Assembly: GCF_900143645.1 (NCBI RefSeq)
Contig: NZ_FRFD01000009.1
Span: 149,065 to 206,751, forward strand
Length of the DNA: 57,687 bases
Direction of reading: 5' to 3'
From: Anaerocolumna xylanovorans DSM 12503
GTDB lineage: Bacteria > Bacillota > Clostridia > Lachnospirales > Lachnospiraceae
Shown: in pieces, positions 17,673 to 25,154 of the stretch
How the letters are laid out: every line of letters starts with the position of its first letter
Numbering within the stretch: the first letter of the stretch is position 1
Notes under the pieces: generated by a model
The model's input: only the letters and a program-made list of their open reading frames with translations
Told to the model about the DNA's origin: nothing
Database searches by the model: none
Program-made: the position numbers and the translations under genes

Positions 17673-19559
17673 CTAATGGCAGGACGCACCGCTTCCTGCC
17701 GGCTGAAAAGTCTCAGGCGGCCATATTTGAGTCTTAAATTTTTGCACTTCTGCCTTAACTGCATCCACATCCACGCTGCCAGGAGAATCTACAACCTTCA
17801 CGTATCCATAGAAGGCATTGTCACCGGTAGAAAAATCAAAACTTTCAGTGGGGATAAAATAGAGTGGATTCTCCCCTTTTTCAAGTTGAAGCTGTGTTTG
17901 AAAATAAGGAACAAGAAGCTGTATCCCCTCCTGGTCAGAAGAATTATCAATGATATTCCATTCTGCGTTCAAGCCGGATTTAACTACCATAACAGCAGCT
18001 TTGAAACCGTCATCCGTCAATTCAATGGTAACCTGCTGAACATTATCCCCATTTTGATTCTTAATTTCCTTTGCAATTGCCACTGCATCCGTCGGGATAG
18101 CATAGCCTGCAGGTATCGGTTCCGCCGATAAATCTTCCTCTTCCAGGTCATCCGGGACAGAATTATCTTCACCGGAACCCGCAGCATTTGCTGTATCTTT
18201 CACATCACCAGCCTCTACCACGTTAATAGAGCCGCGAATCATACCCATCCAGCAGGTATATTGGACTTTTCCTGTTTTCGTGGGGGTGAATTCAATTACA
18301 TTCTCACCCGTTTTGAAAGAATACTCAATACCATACTCCCGAATGAGCATCCGGTTGTTACAACCGTTAATACTGCCCTTGGGTGCATCTATAGTCCACT
18401 TCACCGGTGTCCCTGCCTGAACTTCAATATTAGGATATCTGCCCGAAGAAAGAGTACTGTTGACAATTTGCACACCATTCTCAATTTTTACCGGACTGCC
18501 CCCATCTTTTACAGCCTCCCCGCCATTTTGGGACAGGACAGAAAGATGAAAGCCTGACAGGCTCCAGCCCTGTGAAAACATTGACAGACCAAGGACTACC
18601 ACTAACACCGCACCGGCTGTCATAACCCTATGTGCGAATTTTTTTCCAAGTGCTGCTGAGAATACTCCAAGTCCGAACATCAGCGGCACGGTTCCAAGGC
18701 TGAAAAGAAACATGGAAAATGCACCCGCAAACGGGTTCCCGGTGGACAGCGCATAAATTTGCATAGCCTGCAAGGGACCGCATGGCATTAATCCGTTGAG
18801 TAAGCCGACAATCAGCGGACTCTTGCTATTTGCCTTTTTCTTATAGACTTTACTGGCAAAAATTCTGGGCATTCTTGGATTGAACTTACGAAGCCAAGGA
18901 GCGATACCCAGCATGTTAATACCCATGACAACCATAAATACACCGGCTATCAGCTTGAGTATCCCTTGCAGCGTATTGGAAAAAGTAATCACGGAGCCAA
19001 GAGCACCAACAATAAAGCCTACTGCGGTGTAGGAAATAACCCGTCCAAGATTATAAAGGAATGCCGGTCTGAAGGCAGAAAAACGGCTCTTCTTCTCATC
19101 CCCTCCCTCTCCGTATGGAATACATTGGGAAAGATTGATTCCACCGCACATGGCCACACAGTGTACTGAAGTAACCAGACCGATTACAAACAGCATTCCA
19201 TAGCCCATATTGACATCAGCAAGCTTACTGGGTACCAAAAGATTCAGAATGCCAAAGTGCTGTAAGATCATATAAAAAGAAGCAATAATAATCAAAATCT
19301 CGATAATACGGTTTAAATCCGACTCTTGCCCCTCATTTTCAGGCAGCACTTTATAGTCCAGACTTTCAATAATCTGGGCTATATTTTTCAATAAAATAAT
19401 ATCCGTATCATAAGTAATGACAGCGGTTCCTGCATTGTAACTCACCTCTGCCATTTCAATTCCGGCCGTATTGCGAAGCTTTTTCTCGATTTTATTTTGA
19501 CAGCTTACGCAGGTCATTCCGCCGATGCGCAGCTTCTTAGTTTTTGTACCGGCTCCCAT
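17673..19559 (-). CDS. HMA / TauE-type membrane / cupredoxin fusion protein
   Basis: A 628-residue protein with four regions: an HMA domain with GMTCVSC near the N-terminus; a cation-efflux-type membrane domain (COG2836, TauE/SafE-like) with SVHCVAMCGGINLSQC and LNGLMPCGPLQAMQIY; a cupredoxin-like domain ending YTCWMGMIRG, which offers Cys and Met ligands; and a second cupredoxin-like domain. The chain ends ASCH, another possible metal site. The start at 19559 follows AAGGAG; the longer frame lacks a ribosome site. It probably relays copper between the cytosol, membrane and cell surface. It is the first gene of the copA operon. Confidence 0.87.
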   Translation of the reverse strand: MGAGTKTKKLRIGGMTCVSCQNKIEKKLRNTAGIEMAEVSYNAGTAVITYDTDIILLKNIAQIIESLDYKVLPENEGQESDLNRIIEILIIIASFYMILQHFGILNLLVPSKLADVNMGYGMLFVIGLVTSVHCVAMCGGINLSQCIPYGEGGDEKKSRFSAFRPAFLYNLGRVISYTAVGFIVGALGSVITFSNTLQGILKLIAGVFMVVMGINMLGIAPWLRKFNPRMPRIFASKVYKKKANSKSPLIVGLLNGLMPCGPLQAMQIYALSTGNPFAGAFSMFLFSLGTVPLMFGLGVFSAALGKKFAHRVMTAGAVLVVVLGLSMFSQGWSLSGFHLSVLSQNGGEAVKDGGSPVKIENGVQIVNSTLSSGRYPNIEVQAGTPVKWTIDAPKGSINGCNNRMLIREYGIEYSFKTGENVIEFTPTKTGKVQYTCWMGMIRGSINVVEAGDVKDTANAAGSGEDNSVPDDLEEEDLSAEPIPAGYAIPTDAVAIAKEIKNQNGDNVQQVTIELTDDGFKAAVMVVKSGLNAEWNIIDNSSDQEGIQLLVPYFQTQLQLEKGENPLYFIPTESFDFSTGDNAFYGYVKVVDSPGSVDVDAVKAEVQKFKTQIWPPETFQPAGSGASCH

Positions 19560-19649
19560 CCTACATCTCCTTTCGTTTTCTGAATCCAAGAATAGCAAAT
19601 TGATTTGTAGAAGTTATGGAGATGCAGGAGAATTCTAAAAAGACAAAAA

Positions 19650-19681
19650 AAGAAGTCAGCTGCAGCAGCAACCGGCTTCTT
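19650..19681 (-). terminator. Terminator of the NUDIX gene
   Basis: The minus strand reads aagaagcc, a short G/C-rich loop, then gacttctt followed directly by a run of seven T. It lies about 60 bases after the stop of the NUDIX gene and separates it from the copper operon. Confidence 0.75.
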
Positions 19682-19741
19682 AAAATAAACCCTCTTTAAC
19701 AGGTTTCTTATTAAGATCGGGTATGAATTGCGGTAATATAT

Positions 19742-20158
19742 TTATTCTCTCTTCCGTCCCATCCCATAAATCTTTACCTGCTCAATCATATGTCCAATAT
19801 TCCCTTCCCCTGCAAATCTGGCAGAATCAAAATAATTCTCATTAACATCCAGCCACTCAAGAGGATGTGCTTCTTCGCATAGTACAACTTCCGAGTTTAA
19901 TTGTCCCGCATAAACTTCCACACAGCAGTTTTGATTGTAATAAGTAAAATCCATCATATGATTGAGTTGAATGTTAAATCGGTCAATACCCGTCTCTTCC
20001 TTCAATTCCCGATAAGCCGCTTCGTATCCATTCTCATTTTTCTCTATTTTCCCGCCTACCAGATTGTAAAGGCCCTTATACGGATCCTTCGTTCTTTTGC
20101 AGAATAGTAACCTCCTGCTATCCTGGCTATATACCATGATACAGTTATATCCTTGCAT
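19742..20158 (-). CDS. NUDIX hydrolase
   Basis: A 138-residue protein with a complete Nudix box at residues ~36-58 (GGKIEKNENGYEAAYRELKE followed by ETGI), giving the metal-binding REXXEE core. It should hydrolyse a nucleoside diphosphate linked to another group. MutT-like cleaning of oxidised nucleotides is one option, but the substrate cannot be read. It has a strong AGGAGG site and its own terminator. Confidence 0.92.
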   Translation of the reverse strand: MQGYNCIMVYSQDSRRLLFCKRTKDPYKGLYNLVGGKIEKNENGYEAAYRELKEETGIDRFNIQLNHMMDFTYYNQNCCVEVYAGQLNSEVVLCEEAHPLEWLDVNENYFDSARFAGEGNIGHMIEQVKIYGMGRKRE

Positions 20159-20175
20159 ACATCCTCCTGTTTAGT

Positions 20176-20237
20176 GTGAAAAATAGAGAATATTTTTCAC
20201 TTTCGATTTAAGCAGTTTCGCAAGTAAACTTGCAAAA
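20176..20237. repeat. Pair of short hairpins
   Basis: Two inverted repeats lie side by side: gtgaaaaata-gagaa-tatttttcac (20176-20200) and tttcgcaag-taaa-cttgcaaaa (20216-20237, one mismatch). They sit upstream of the NUDIX gene and are built like the pair at 13759-13818. A related cgcaagtaacttg core occurs near 32350. Confidence 0.6.
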
Positions 20238-20319
20238 TGCATGGGTTTAGCATGAAATACCTCAAAAGCAGGACCGCACTTTTCCGATTATTAATATCCA
20301 ATTTCAGAAATAATTCAAG

Positions 20320-21003
20320 TCATCTGTGATTATCTTTATTTCTTTTTTTAATAACAGCCGCTATCCAATTCGGAGCATAGGCGGAGGTGCAGCCTTTCGG
20401 CACTTTTAAATCCCGGTATACGCCCAGGGTTTCACCAAGAGTTATGCACCGCTCTGTAAATTGCGGATAGCATATCCCTACCTCGCACAACGCGTGATTC
20501 ATAGCCCATTGTTTGCCTGGAGTCACAGTCTGCAATTCGGCTTCAATTGTTTCAAGAAGCTTCTCTAACGCTTCATTGGTTAATTCACCGTCCGATACTT
20601 TGTGAACAATTATATTCCAGCCAGCACGGCCCAGGTTATCCTCTCCCGAAACTGACCATTCTTCCGCAAGAATGTCGGAAAACTTAGTTTTGCAGATAAC
20701 TTCGCCAACGAATTTATCAATGATATCAGGATAAGTTATTTTAGAAACCATATCCCTCGCTTCGTCTATAGTCAGCTGCTTTGCATCAAACAGCATACAC
20801 GCGAGCCATTTTGCTTCTGTGTTTCCGCTATGCCAGAGCTCCAAGGCCAATTCGTGGTTTGTCCCCAATTGCTTTGCCAGTTTCCGCAGTTCCCCCAGTA
20901 AAACACCATAAGTGTTTTCACCCGCACCGTTCTTCATATACATCTGCTTTCGCTTTTCGTTGCTCAAACTGCTAAGAATTGTGAGAATTTCGTTTTTTGT
21001 CAT
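20320..21003 (-). CDS. HEAT-like DNA alkylation repair family protein
   Basis: A 227-residue all-helical protein resembling the AlkD-like DNA alkylation repair family (HEAT-like repeats). Patterns such as GVLLGELRKLAKQLGTNHELALELWHSGNTEAKWLACMLFD and AKWLA/NWIAAV spacing are typical. The family includes glycosylases for alkylated bases, but several small members (short variants with PKGCTSAYAPNWI) have no known activity, so the role is uncertain. The start at 21003 follows AAAGGAGGTAATA. It lies 43 bases after the VOC gene in what looks like one operon. Confidence 0.83.
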   Translation of the reverse strand: MTKNEILTILSSLSNEKRKQMYMKNGAGENTYGVLLGELRKLAKQLGTNHELALELWHSGNTEAKWLACMLFDAKQLTIDEARDMVSKITYPDIIDKFVGEVICKTKFSDILAEEWSVSGEDNLGRAGWNIIVHKVSDGELTNEALEKLLETIEAELQTVTPGKQWAMNHALCEVGICYPQFTERCITLGETLGVYRDLKVPKGCTSAYAPNWIAAVIKKRNKDNHR

Positions 21004-21046
21004 TATTACCTCCTTTCCCAATGCTTTGCGTCTGAATAGCTTCTGC

Positions 21047-21451
21047 TTATTTCAAAACGGTAAACATCCAGTTGATACCAAACTTATCCTTTAAAGAGCC
21101 ATGCAAGGCTGCGAAAAACGATGAAGTGAGCTCCATATAGACTTCTCCGTCCTGCTTTAGGACATCCCATGCCTTTTGAACAAAAGCTTCATCCTTTGTG
21201 GTGACAGAGACATACATATTATCGCCGCTCATGCTCTTTTCCGAGCTGTCGGCACACATAATCTCCATACCGTCCAATTGAAGCCGTGCATGTAAAACGA
21301 GTTCTTTGTCGCTTTCGGGAATAGTGAAGGCCGGATTCGGCGGCATATCACCGTACTTTTGAATTTCTATGGTTTTTGCATCAAAGGCTTTTTCATAAAT
21401 TTTGATAGCCTCTGCACAGTTTCTGTTGAACATCAGATAATGACCTAACAT
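21047..21451 (-). CDS. PhnB-type VOC family protein
   Basis: A 134-residue protein of the glyoxalase/VOC superfamily, PhnB-like subgroup (motifs HYLMFNRNCAEAIKIYEKAF, SDKELVLHARLQLDGMEIMCADS, YVSVTTKDEAFVQKAWDVL). These proteins bind small molecules or metals; the usual annotation as a demethylubiquinone methyltransferase is not supported. AGGAGG precedes the ATG. It is first of a probable two-gene operon with the alkylation-repair-like gene. Confidence 0.88.
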   Translation of the reverse strand: MLGHYLMFNRNCAEAIKIYEKAFDAKTIEIQKYGDMPPNPAFTIPESDKELVLHARLQLDGMEIMCADSSEKSMSGDNMYVSVTTKDEAFVQKAWDVLKQDGEVYMELTSSFFAALHGSLKDKFGINWMFTVLK

Positions 21452-21559
21452 ATAAGGGCCTCCTGCTTTATTTTTATTCTCAAAATTTTATATGACATTA
21501 ACTTGCCTCTTATTATTGTCTCCCAACTTTCATTTGATTAATACAATGGCGTGGCAGAT

Positions 21560-22108
21560 TCATTCTGTTTCTGGACCGGATGGAAGACGCTGATATGCAT
21601 CAGATTCATAAACATAATTCCAGACTTCCGCCATGAACTTTACAAAATTATTGTTATCTTCCGATATTCCTTCCTGGTCTATGTCAGCGCCTGTGCGGCA
21701 GGATATGTTTTTTGTTTCGCCATCCGAGATATATAGCAGTTCATAATATGACGGAGGTATGGACATAAAGCCTTTATCGGGATCGATTTCTTCAGGCAGG
21801 TCCTGGATGTCATATTGTATAAAGGCTTCATAAATCTTCTCTAACTGCTCATGAGAAAAAGAGAAGTCTGTTATTGCATCCGGGTCTCCCTCGCTAAAAT
21901 AGTATGTATTTTTTATTGTGGAATTGAAAGTATCAACTTCTATAAAATTATGAATATAGGTAAATCCAAAATCATCAGGAATTTGTTCCGTTAACATTGA
22001 CTGTAATGCGGAGGGGTCAGAAGCTGTTGATGATCGATCCGCACCATTACACGCACTAAAAAGCAAAGCAGGTATTAACAGCGTCATCATAATCTTGACT
22101 CTTTTCAT
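21560..22108 (-). CDS. Lipoprotein of unknown function
   Basis: A 182-residue protein with a lipoprotein signal ending LLFSAC (Cys20). The mature part is acidic and soluble (YYFSEGDPDAITDFSFSHEQLEKIYEAFI, IPPSYYELLYISDGE) and matches no family I recognise with confidence. It should be tethered on the outer face of the membrane. The gene stands alone at the edge of a degraded region. Confidence 0.7.
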   Translation of the reverse strand: MKRVKIMMTLLIPALLFSACNGADRSSTASDPSALQSMLTEQIPDDFGFTYIHNFIEVDTFNSTIKNTYYFSEGDPDAITDFSFSHEQLEKIYEAFIQYDIQDLPEEIDPDKGFMSIPPSYYELLYISDGETKNISCRTGADIDQEGISEDNNNFVKFMAEVWNYVYESDAYQRLPSGPETE

Positions 22109-22345
22109 TTTTATCGTGCTCTCCTATCATTCATTATGAATGCTTTCTCATTTGTATGCGAATAGTTGTCCTAAAGATGACTGAACATATGTGTAAATTA
22201 TACCATGCTTTCCGGGTATCGCAACAACTTCTTTAGAGCTATTTTCCCAAACTTGCTATTCTACGGCCATCCCTGTTTCTTTCGGAAAGCATTTACGTTG
22301 ACCGTAGTCTTGGCTCCCCAATCATCATCTAGTTTCAGGCCGGAA

Positions 22346-22374
22346 TTGATTTTTTATTCAATACTATTTATACC
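22346..22374 (+). promoter_or_regulatory. Predicted sigma-A promoter
   Basis: TTGATT (22346-22351), a 17-base spacer and TATACC (22369-22374) precede AGGAGG at 22388-22393 and the ATG at 22398. The spacing is ideal, and the downstream small reading frame has little else to support it. Confidence 0.45.
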
Positions 22375-22397
22375 GCTATAGCGACATAGGAGGTTAC

Positions 22398-22589
22398 ATG
22401 TCCGGCATAAAACGTATTTACGAAGTGACTTTGATAAATGCCTCTATTCTTAGAATCCCCCTCCTTGCTTTGCCCAACCTATCAGAATATATCTTAATGA
22501 GCTTATTTCTATTAGTCTTTTGTTTCGGATTGTCTACCCATACCCTAAATGAACCTCTCACCTCCAACTGTTCACAATCTTTTCAATAA
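22398..22589 (+). CDS. Small putative membrane peptide, possibly a truncated gene
   Basis: A 63-residue reading frame with one hydrophobic stretch (residues ~17-45). I do not recognise it. Support comes from a consensus ribosome site AGGAGG five bases before the ATG and a well-spaced promoter upstream. It may be the intact start of a gene whose remainder has been lost, because it ends against a repeat scrap (22584-22610) in a degraded region. It could also be chance. Confidence 0.35.
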   Translation: MSGIKRIYEVTLINASILRIPLLALPNLSEYILMSLFLLVFCFGLSTHTLNEPLTSNCSQSFQ

Positions 22590-22608
22590 CCCTTCATACC
22601 AGGGACAC

Positions 22609-22708
22609 ATATGAACGGTATACTAAGTTCATAAGATAACAACAAGGGTCCCCACCTTGCTGACATAAATTTTTTTCATAAACCGGCCAGTAGGATAACC
22701 TGCTGGCC
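22609..22708. repeat. Two-copy intergenic element, copy 1
   Basis: The 14-mer atatgaacggtata (22609-22622) and the 13-mer tttttttcataaa (22670-22682) are followed by a GC-rich hairpin (22685-22708, arm ggccagtagg with one mismatch). The same two blocks, in the same order and also followed by a hairpin, occur at 32538-32650. Between the blocks are 47 unrelated bases. Confidence 0.5.
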
Positions 22709-22816
22709 ACTCCTCTGTCTAAAATTATACCTTCGCATTTCAAGTCACCGGCTTTCTATTGTAACAATAATGCAATTTCTTGATATATTATATTAAAACT
22801 AATTTCGAGGCGTTAA

Positions 22817-23359
22817 ATGCTACATGTCAGCCAACTAGAGATGTTATGTCCAATTGGCGCATATCCTCCCAGAAACCTAAATGAAACAACAAATGAAACC
22901 GGCCAGATATATAATTTAATTGAGCTGCAACAAATTGTATATCTTTATGGTGCTTTATTATCTACCATTCCTTCGGGACAATCAATACCGCAGCCTCCAC
23001 CAACTCCAAGATCAGCTTCGGACAACGACGATTCCGCTCAAGGAAAATATCTGCCATCCGCCACTTGCTTAGTAGAACACTGGTCTATTATTAATTTAAT
23101 CGCATCATCACCAAATCCTCCAGGCCCGTATCCATTTTTCTTTTTTCTAACAGGTGCAAGTATTTTTGGCTTGGCAGGTTTTTTATGGATTACTCAACTA
23201 CCAACACAATTCCCTCTTTATGTATTTATTCCACTTTCGAATGTTTCTGGCATTTCTTGCATCTATTAATATTTCATGAAGATGAACCTGCTAAAGTCCA
23301 AATACCTCCCGGGGAATTCTTAAGAGAACGCTTAATGAATGATATTCATATTAAATAAA
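22817..23359 (+). pseudogene. Frameshifted gene of unknown function
   Basis: An ATG frame (22817-23269, 150 residues) carries a Pro-rich middle (SIPQPPPTPRS) and a hydrophobic segment (PFFFFLTGASIFGLAGF). It ends just as a second frame opens that is clearly protein-like: HFLHLLIFHEDEPAKVQIPP continuing to ERLMNDIHIK and a TAA at 23357-23359. The two overlap at about 23220-23270, so a single base change would join them into ~180 residues. I do not recognise the family. No good ribosome site precedes the ATG. I read it as a recently broken gene in a decaying region. Confidence 0.45.
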
Positions 23360-23724
23360 AAATCCCTGTCCCATAGAATCCCGACTTCATTGAAAGCCTT
23401 ATTCTATCGGTGTTTCAGCGATTTTTGCATTATAGGGTAGTTGATTTTGGATTTCTGTTGAAATTAGTGCATCATACAAAAAGGTAATGTAAACGGTTGA
23501 GGGAACAATTTTTAGAGGTATATTTTACCATTTCAATCAAATAATGGTCGGTATGATTTCCTACAAAAATTGCTGATACTTCCCACTTCGGACTGGCATC
23601 TAGTTACCCCTTAATGTCCCGTCCCTAAATTATGACAGGGATGTTGGGGATAAAAAAAGGGAAGGCAACCGTTTAGTATACCTTGCCCATCTGATATTTA
23701 TCTTTTCTATTCATAAAATTTAGG

Positions 23725-24378
23725 TTAATCAAATGAATGTATATTGACTTTTACATAATTTAAGAAAAATTCTTTAAGATACTCAATATTATTACAAAAG
23801 AAAGCTTTTATATCTGTATCATCCCCAGTGTATGAAGCCCATAAATATTGGATTTTTGATGATATCAAATATTCACCACAATTAAATAAAGCTTCTTCCA
23901 TTGCATCTATATTAATTTTATCTGCAAGGGCGAATTGCTTCCATTTATCATCTGAATCCATTTCTATTCAGATTATTAATACCCGTATTTGAATTAATGG
24001 ATGGTATTCTTTGGGAACATCTTCTAACAAGTCACTATTAAAAGCATCCGTTACTATTAAACACTTATTACCATGGAATACTATTCCTAAATATACATTC
24101 AAAAACTCACAAACTCTTTCAAATGTCAAATTTTCTAATAGAATATCCTTTTTTGTTTTCTTATCATACAAAAAAACATTATGTGTTTTCCCAAAACTGA
24201 TTCCAAATAATACAAAAAAGATACTACTTAATAAAACTAATAGAACTGTAGCAATAACAATCAATAATTTATCAAAAGTAGTATTTACATAGCTAAGTCC
24301 CCACCATAAAAATACTCCTGCCAATGTAAAAATTATTAATCCAATCACTAATATATGCCATTTGGTAACTTTTTTCAT
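23725..24378 (-). pseudogene. Membrane-protein gene interrupted by one in-frame TGA
   Basis: Two reading frames lie in the same frame. The first (24378 to 23968) encodes two membrane helices and a soluble part ending KEYHPLIQIRVLII. The second (23961 to 23725) begins MDSDDKWKQFALADKINID. Only TGA-ATA-GAA separates them, so the native protein is probably ~217 residues with one nonsense codon. The join reads smoothly: a PLI...VL...EMDSDDKW pattern fits one domain. I do not know the family's function. Intact expression would need readthrough; otherwise a truncated two-helix protein is made. Confidence 0.65.
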
Positions 24379-24527
24379 AATTTCCTACTTCCAGTTCAAT
24401 TTTAAACCCAAGTGTATGACGTATAGCTAAGCCTCTCTTCAGACAGTGAAGCTATTCTTCTGTATTCGAAGTGACATAATTCTCCAACATCAGTCTTTTA
24501 GGCATTTCGGCATCTCCTTAAATAAAA

Positions 24528-24594
24528 AAATTGTAGGAAACCCTTGTCGGACACCACCTTTAACCGATGATAGTCGGACACATCCCTACAATTT
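24528..24594. repeat. Inverted repeat with internal direct repeat downstream of ssrA
   Basis: Outer arms aaattgtagg (24528-24537) and cctacaattt (24585-24594) enclose two copies of gtcggacac at 24547-24555 and 24573-24581. On the minus strand the second arm is followed by a T run, so it may be a second terminator after tmRNA. The internal repeats are not explained by that. Confidence 0.5.
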
Positions 24595-24603
24595 ACAAAT
24601 GCT

Positions 24604-24624
24604 AAAAACCCTTGATTTACAAGG
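24604..24624 (-). terminator. Terminator of tmRNA
   Basis: On the minus strand ccttg-taaat-caagg is followed by gttttt, ten bases beyond the 3' end of the tRNA-like domain of ssrA. Confidence 0.7.
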
Positions 24625-24633
24625 CTTCATTAG

Positions 24634-24977
24634 TGGAGCTGAGGGGAATCGAACCCCTGTCCGAAAGCCCATTCATTGCAGCATCTCCCATCACAGTCAA
24701 TCTTTTGTTTATTCCCTCCGTCAAGCGCCGATTGACAGGCTCATGACTTTGGTAGCTTCATAATTCTTTTATCCTCTCAAAGCTTTGAAGACAAAGTGCC
24801 TTGCTAATTTGATGCCGAGGTCTTAAGCCGCAAGAATCTTAAGTTCGACAGCTGCCATTAGGCAGCGTACGCTAAATTATCGTCTGCGTTTAATTTTAAT
24901 TCTAAGTTGTTGACGCGGTCCTAGTCCGCGAATGGCTTCCGCAACTTCAAAACCCCCGTCGAAACCAGTACAACCCC
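24634..24977 (-). ncRNA. ssrA: Transfer-messenger RNA (tmRNA)
   Basis: The 5' end ggggttgtactggtttcgac and the 3' end with T-arm ggttcgattcc and cagctcca pair as a seven-base acceptor stem, giving the tRNA-like domain. The tag frame at 24885-24887 down to 24858 reads GCA GAC GAT AAT TTA GCG TAC GCT GCC TAA, so stalled peptides end in A-ADDNLAYAA. It rescues stalled ribosomes together with SmpB, which is encoded 9.2 kb away at 34226-34693. The bases after A73 are CTA, so CCA is not encoded and must be added. The RNA is about 344 bases, one piece. Confidence 0.96.
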
Positions 24978-25077
24978 GAATATAGGATTCTTATGGTTTG
25001 CAGACTTTCTAAAGTTATACTTATAATAGCTGTAAGACATATTATAACCAGCAATTGTGTCTAAAATGTGTCCAACG

Positions 25078-25118
25078 GAAGGAAATCAGAAAATAATTGT
25101 ATTTTTCTGACTTCCTTC
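25078..25118 (-). terminator. Likely terminator of the cadherin-repeat gene
   Basis: The inverted repeat gaaggaaatcagaaaa / ttttctgacttccttc (one mismatch) lies 37 bases after the stop of the giant surface-protein gene and before the tmRNA promoter region. Confidence 0.6.
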
Positions 25119-25154
25119 TGCTTAACTGTTATATGCAATATGAAATAAAAATTT

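Noticed and set aside
22261..22353. 30-residue protein-like tail on the minus strand (LKLDDDWGAKTTVNVNAF)
   Set aside because: It is too short, lacks a start and has no recognised family; it may be chance in a degraded region.
23362..23642. Possible 281-bp MITE with ends atccctgtc / gacagggat
   Set aside because: The ends match over only nine bases, no target duplication was seen and no second copy is in the window.
23962..23970. Selenocysteine codon
   Set aside because: The TGA has no recognised SECIS-like hairpin just after it, and the surrounding residues do not resemble a redox site.
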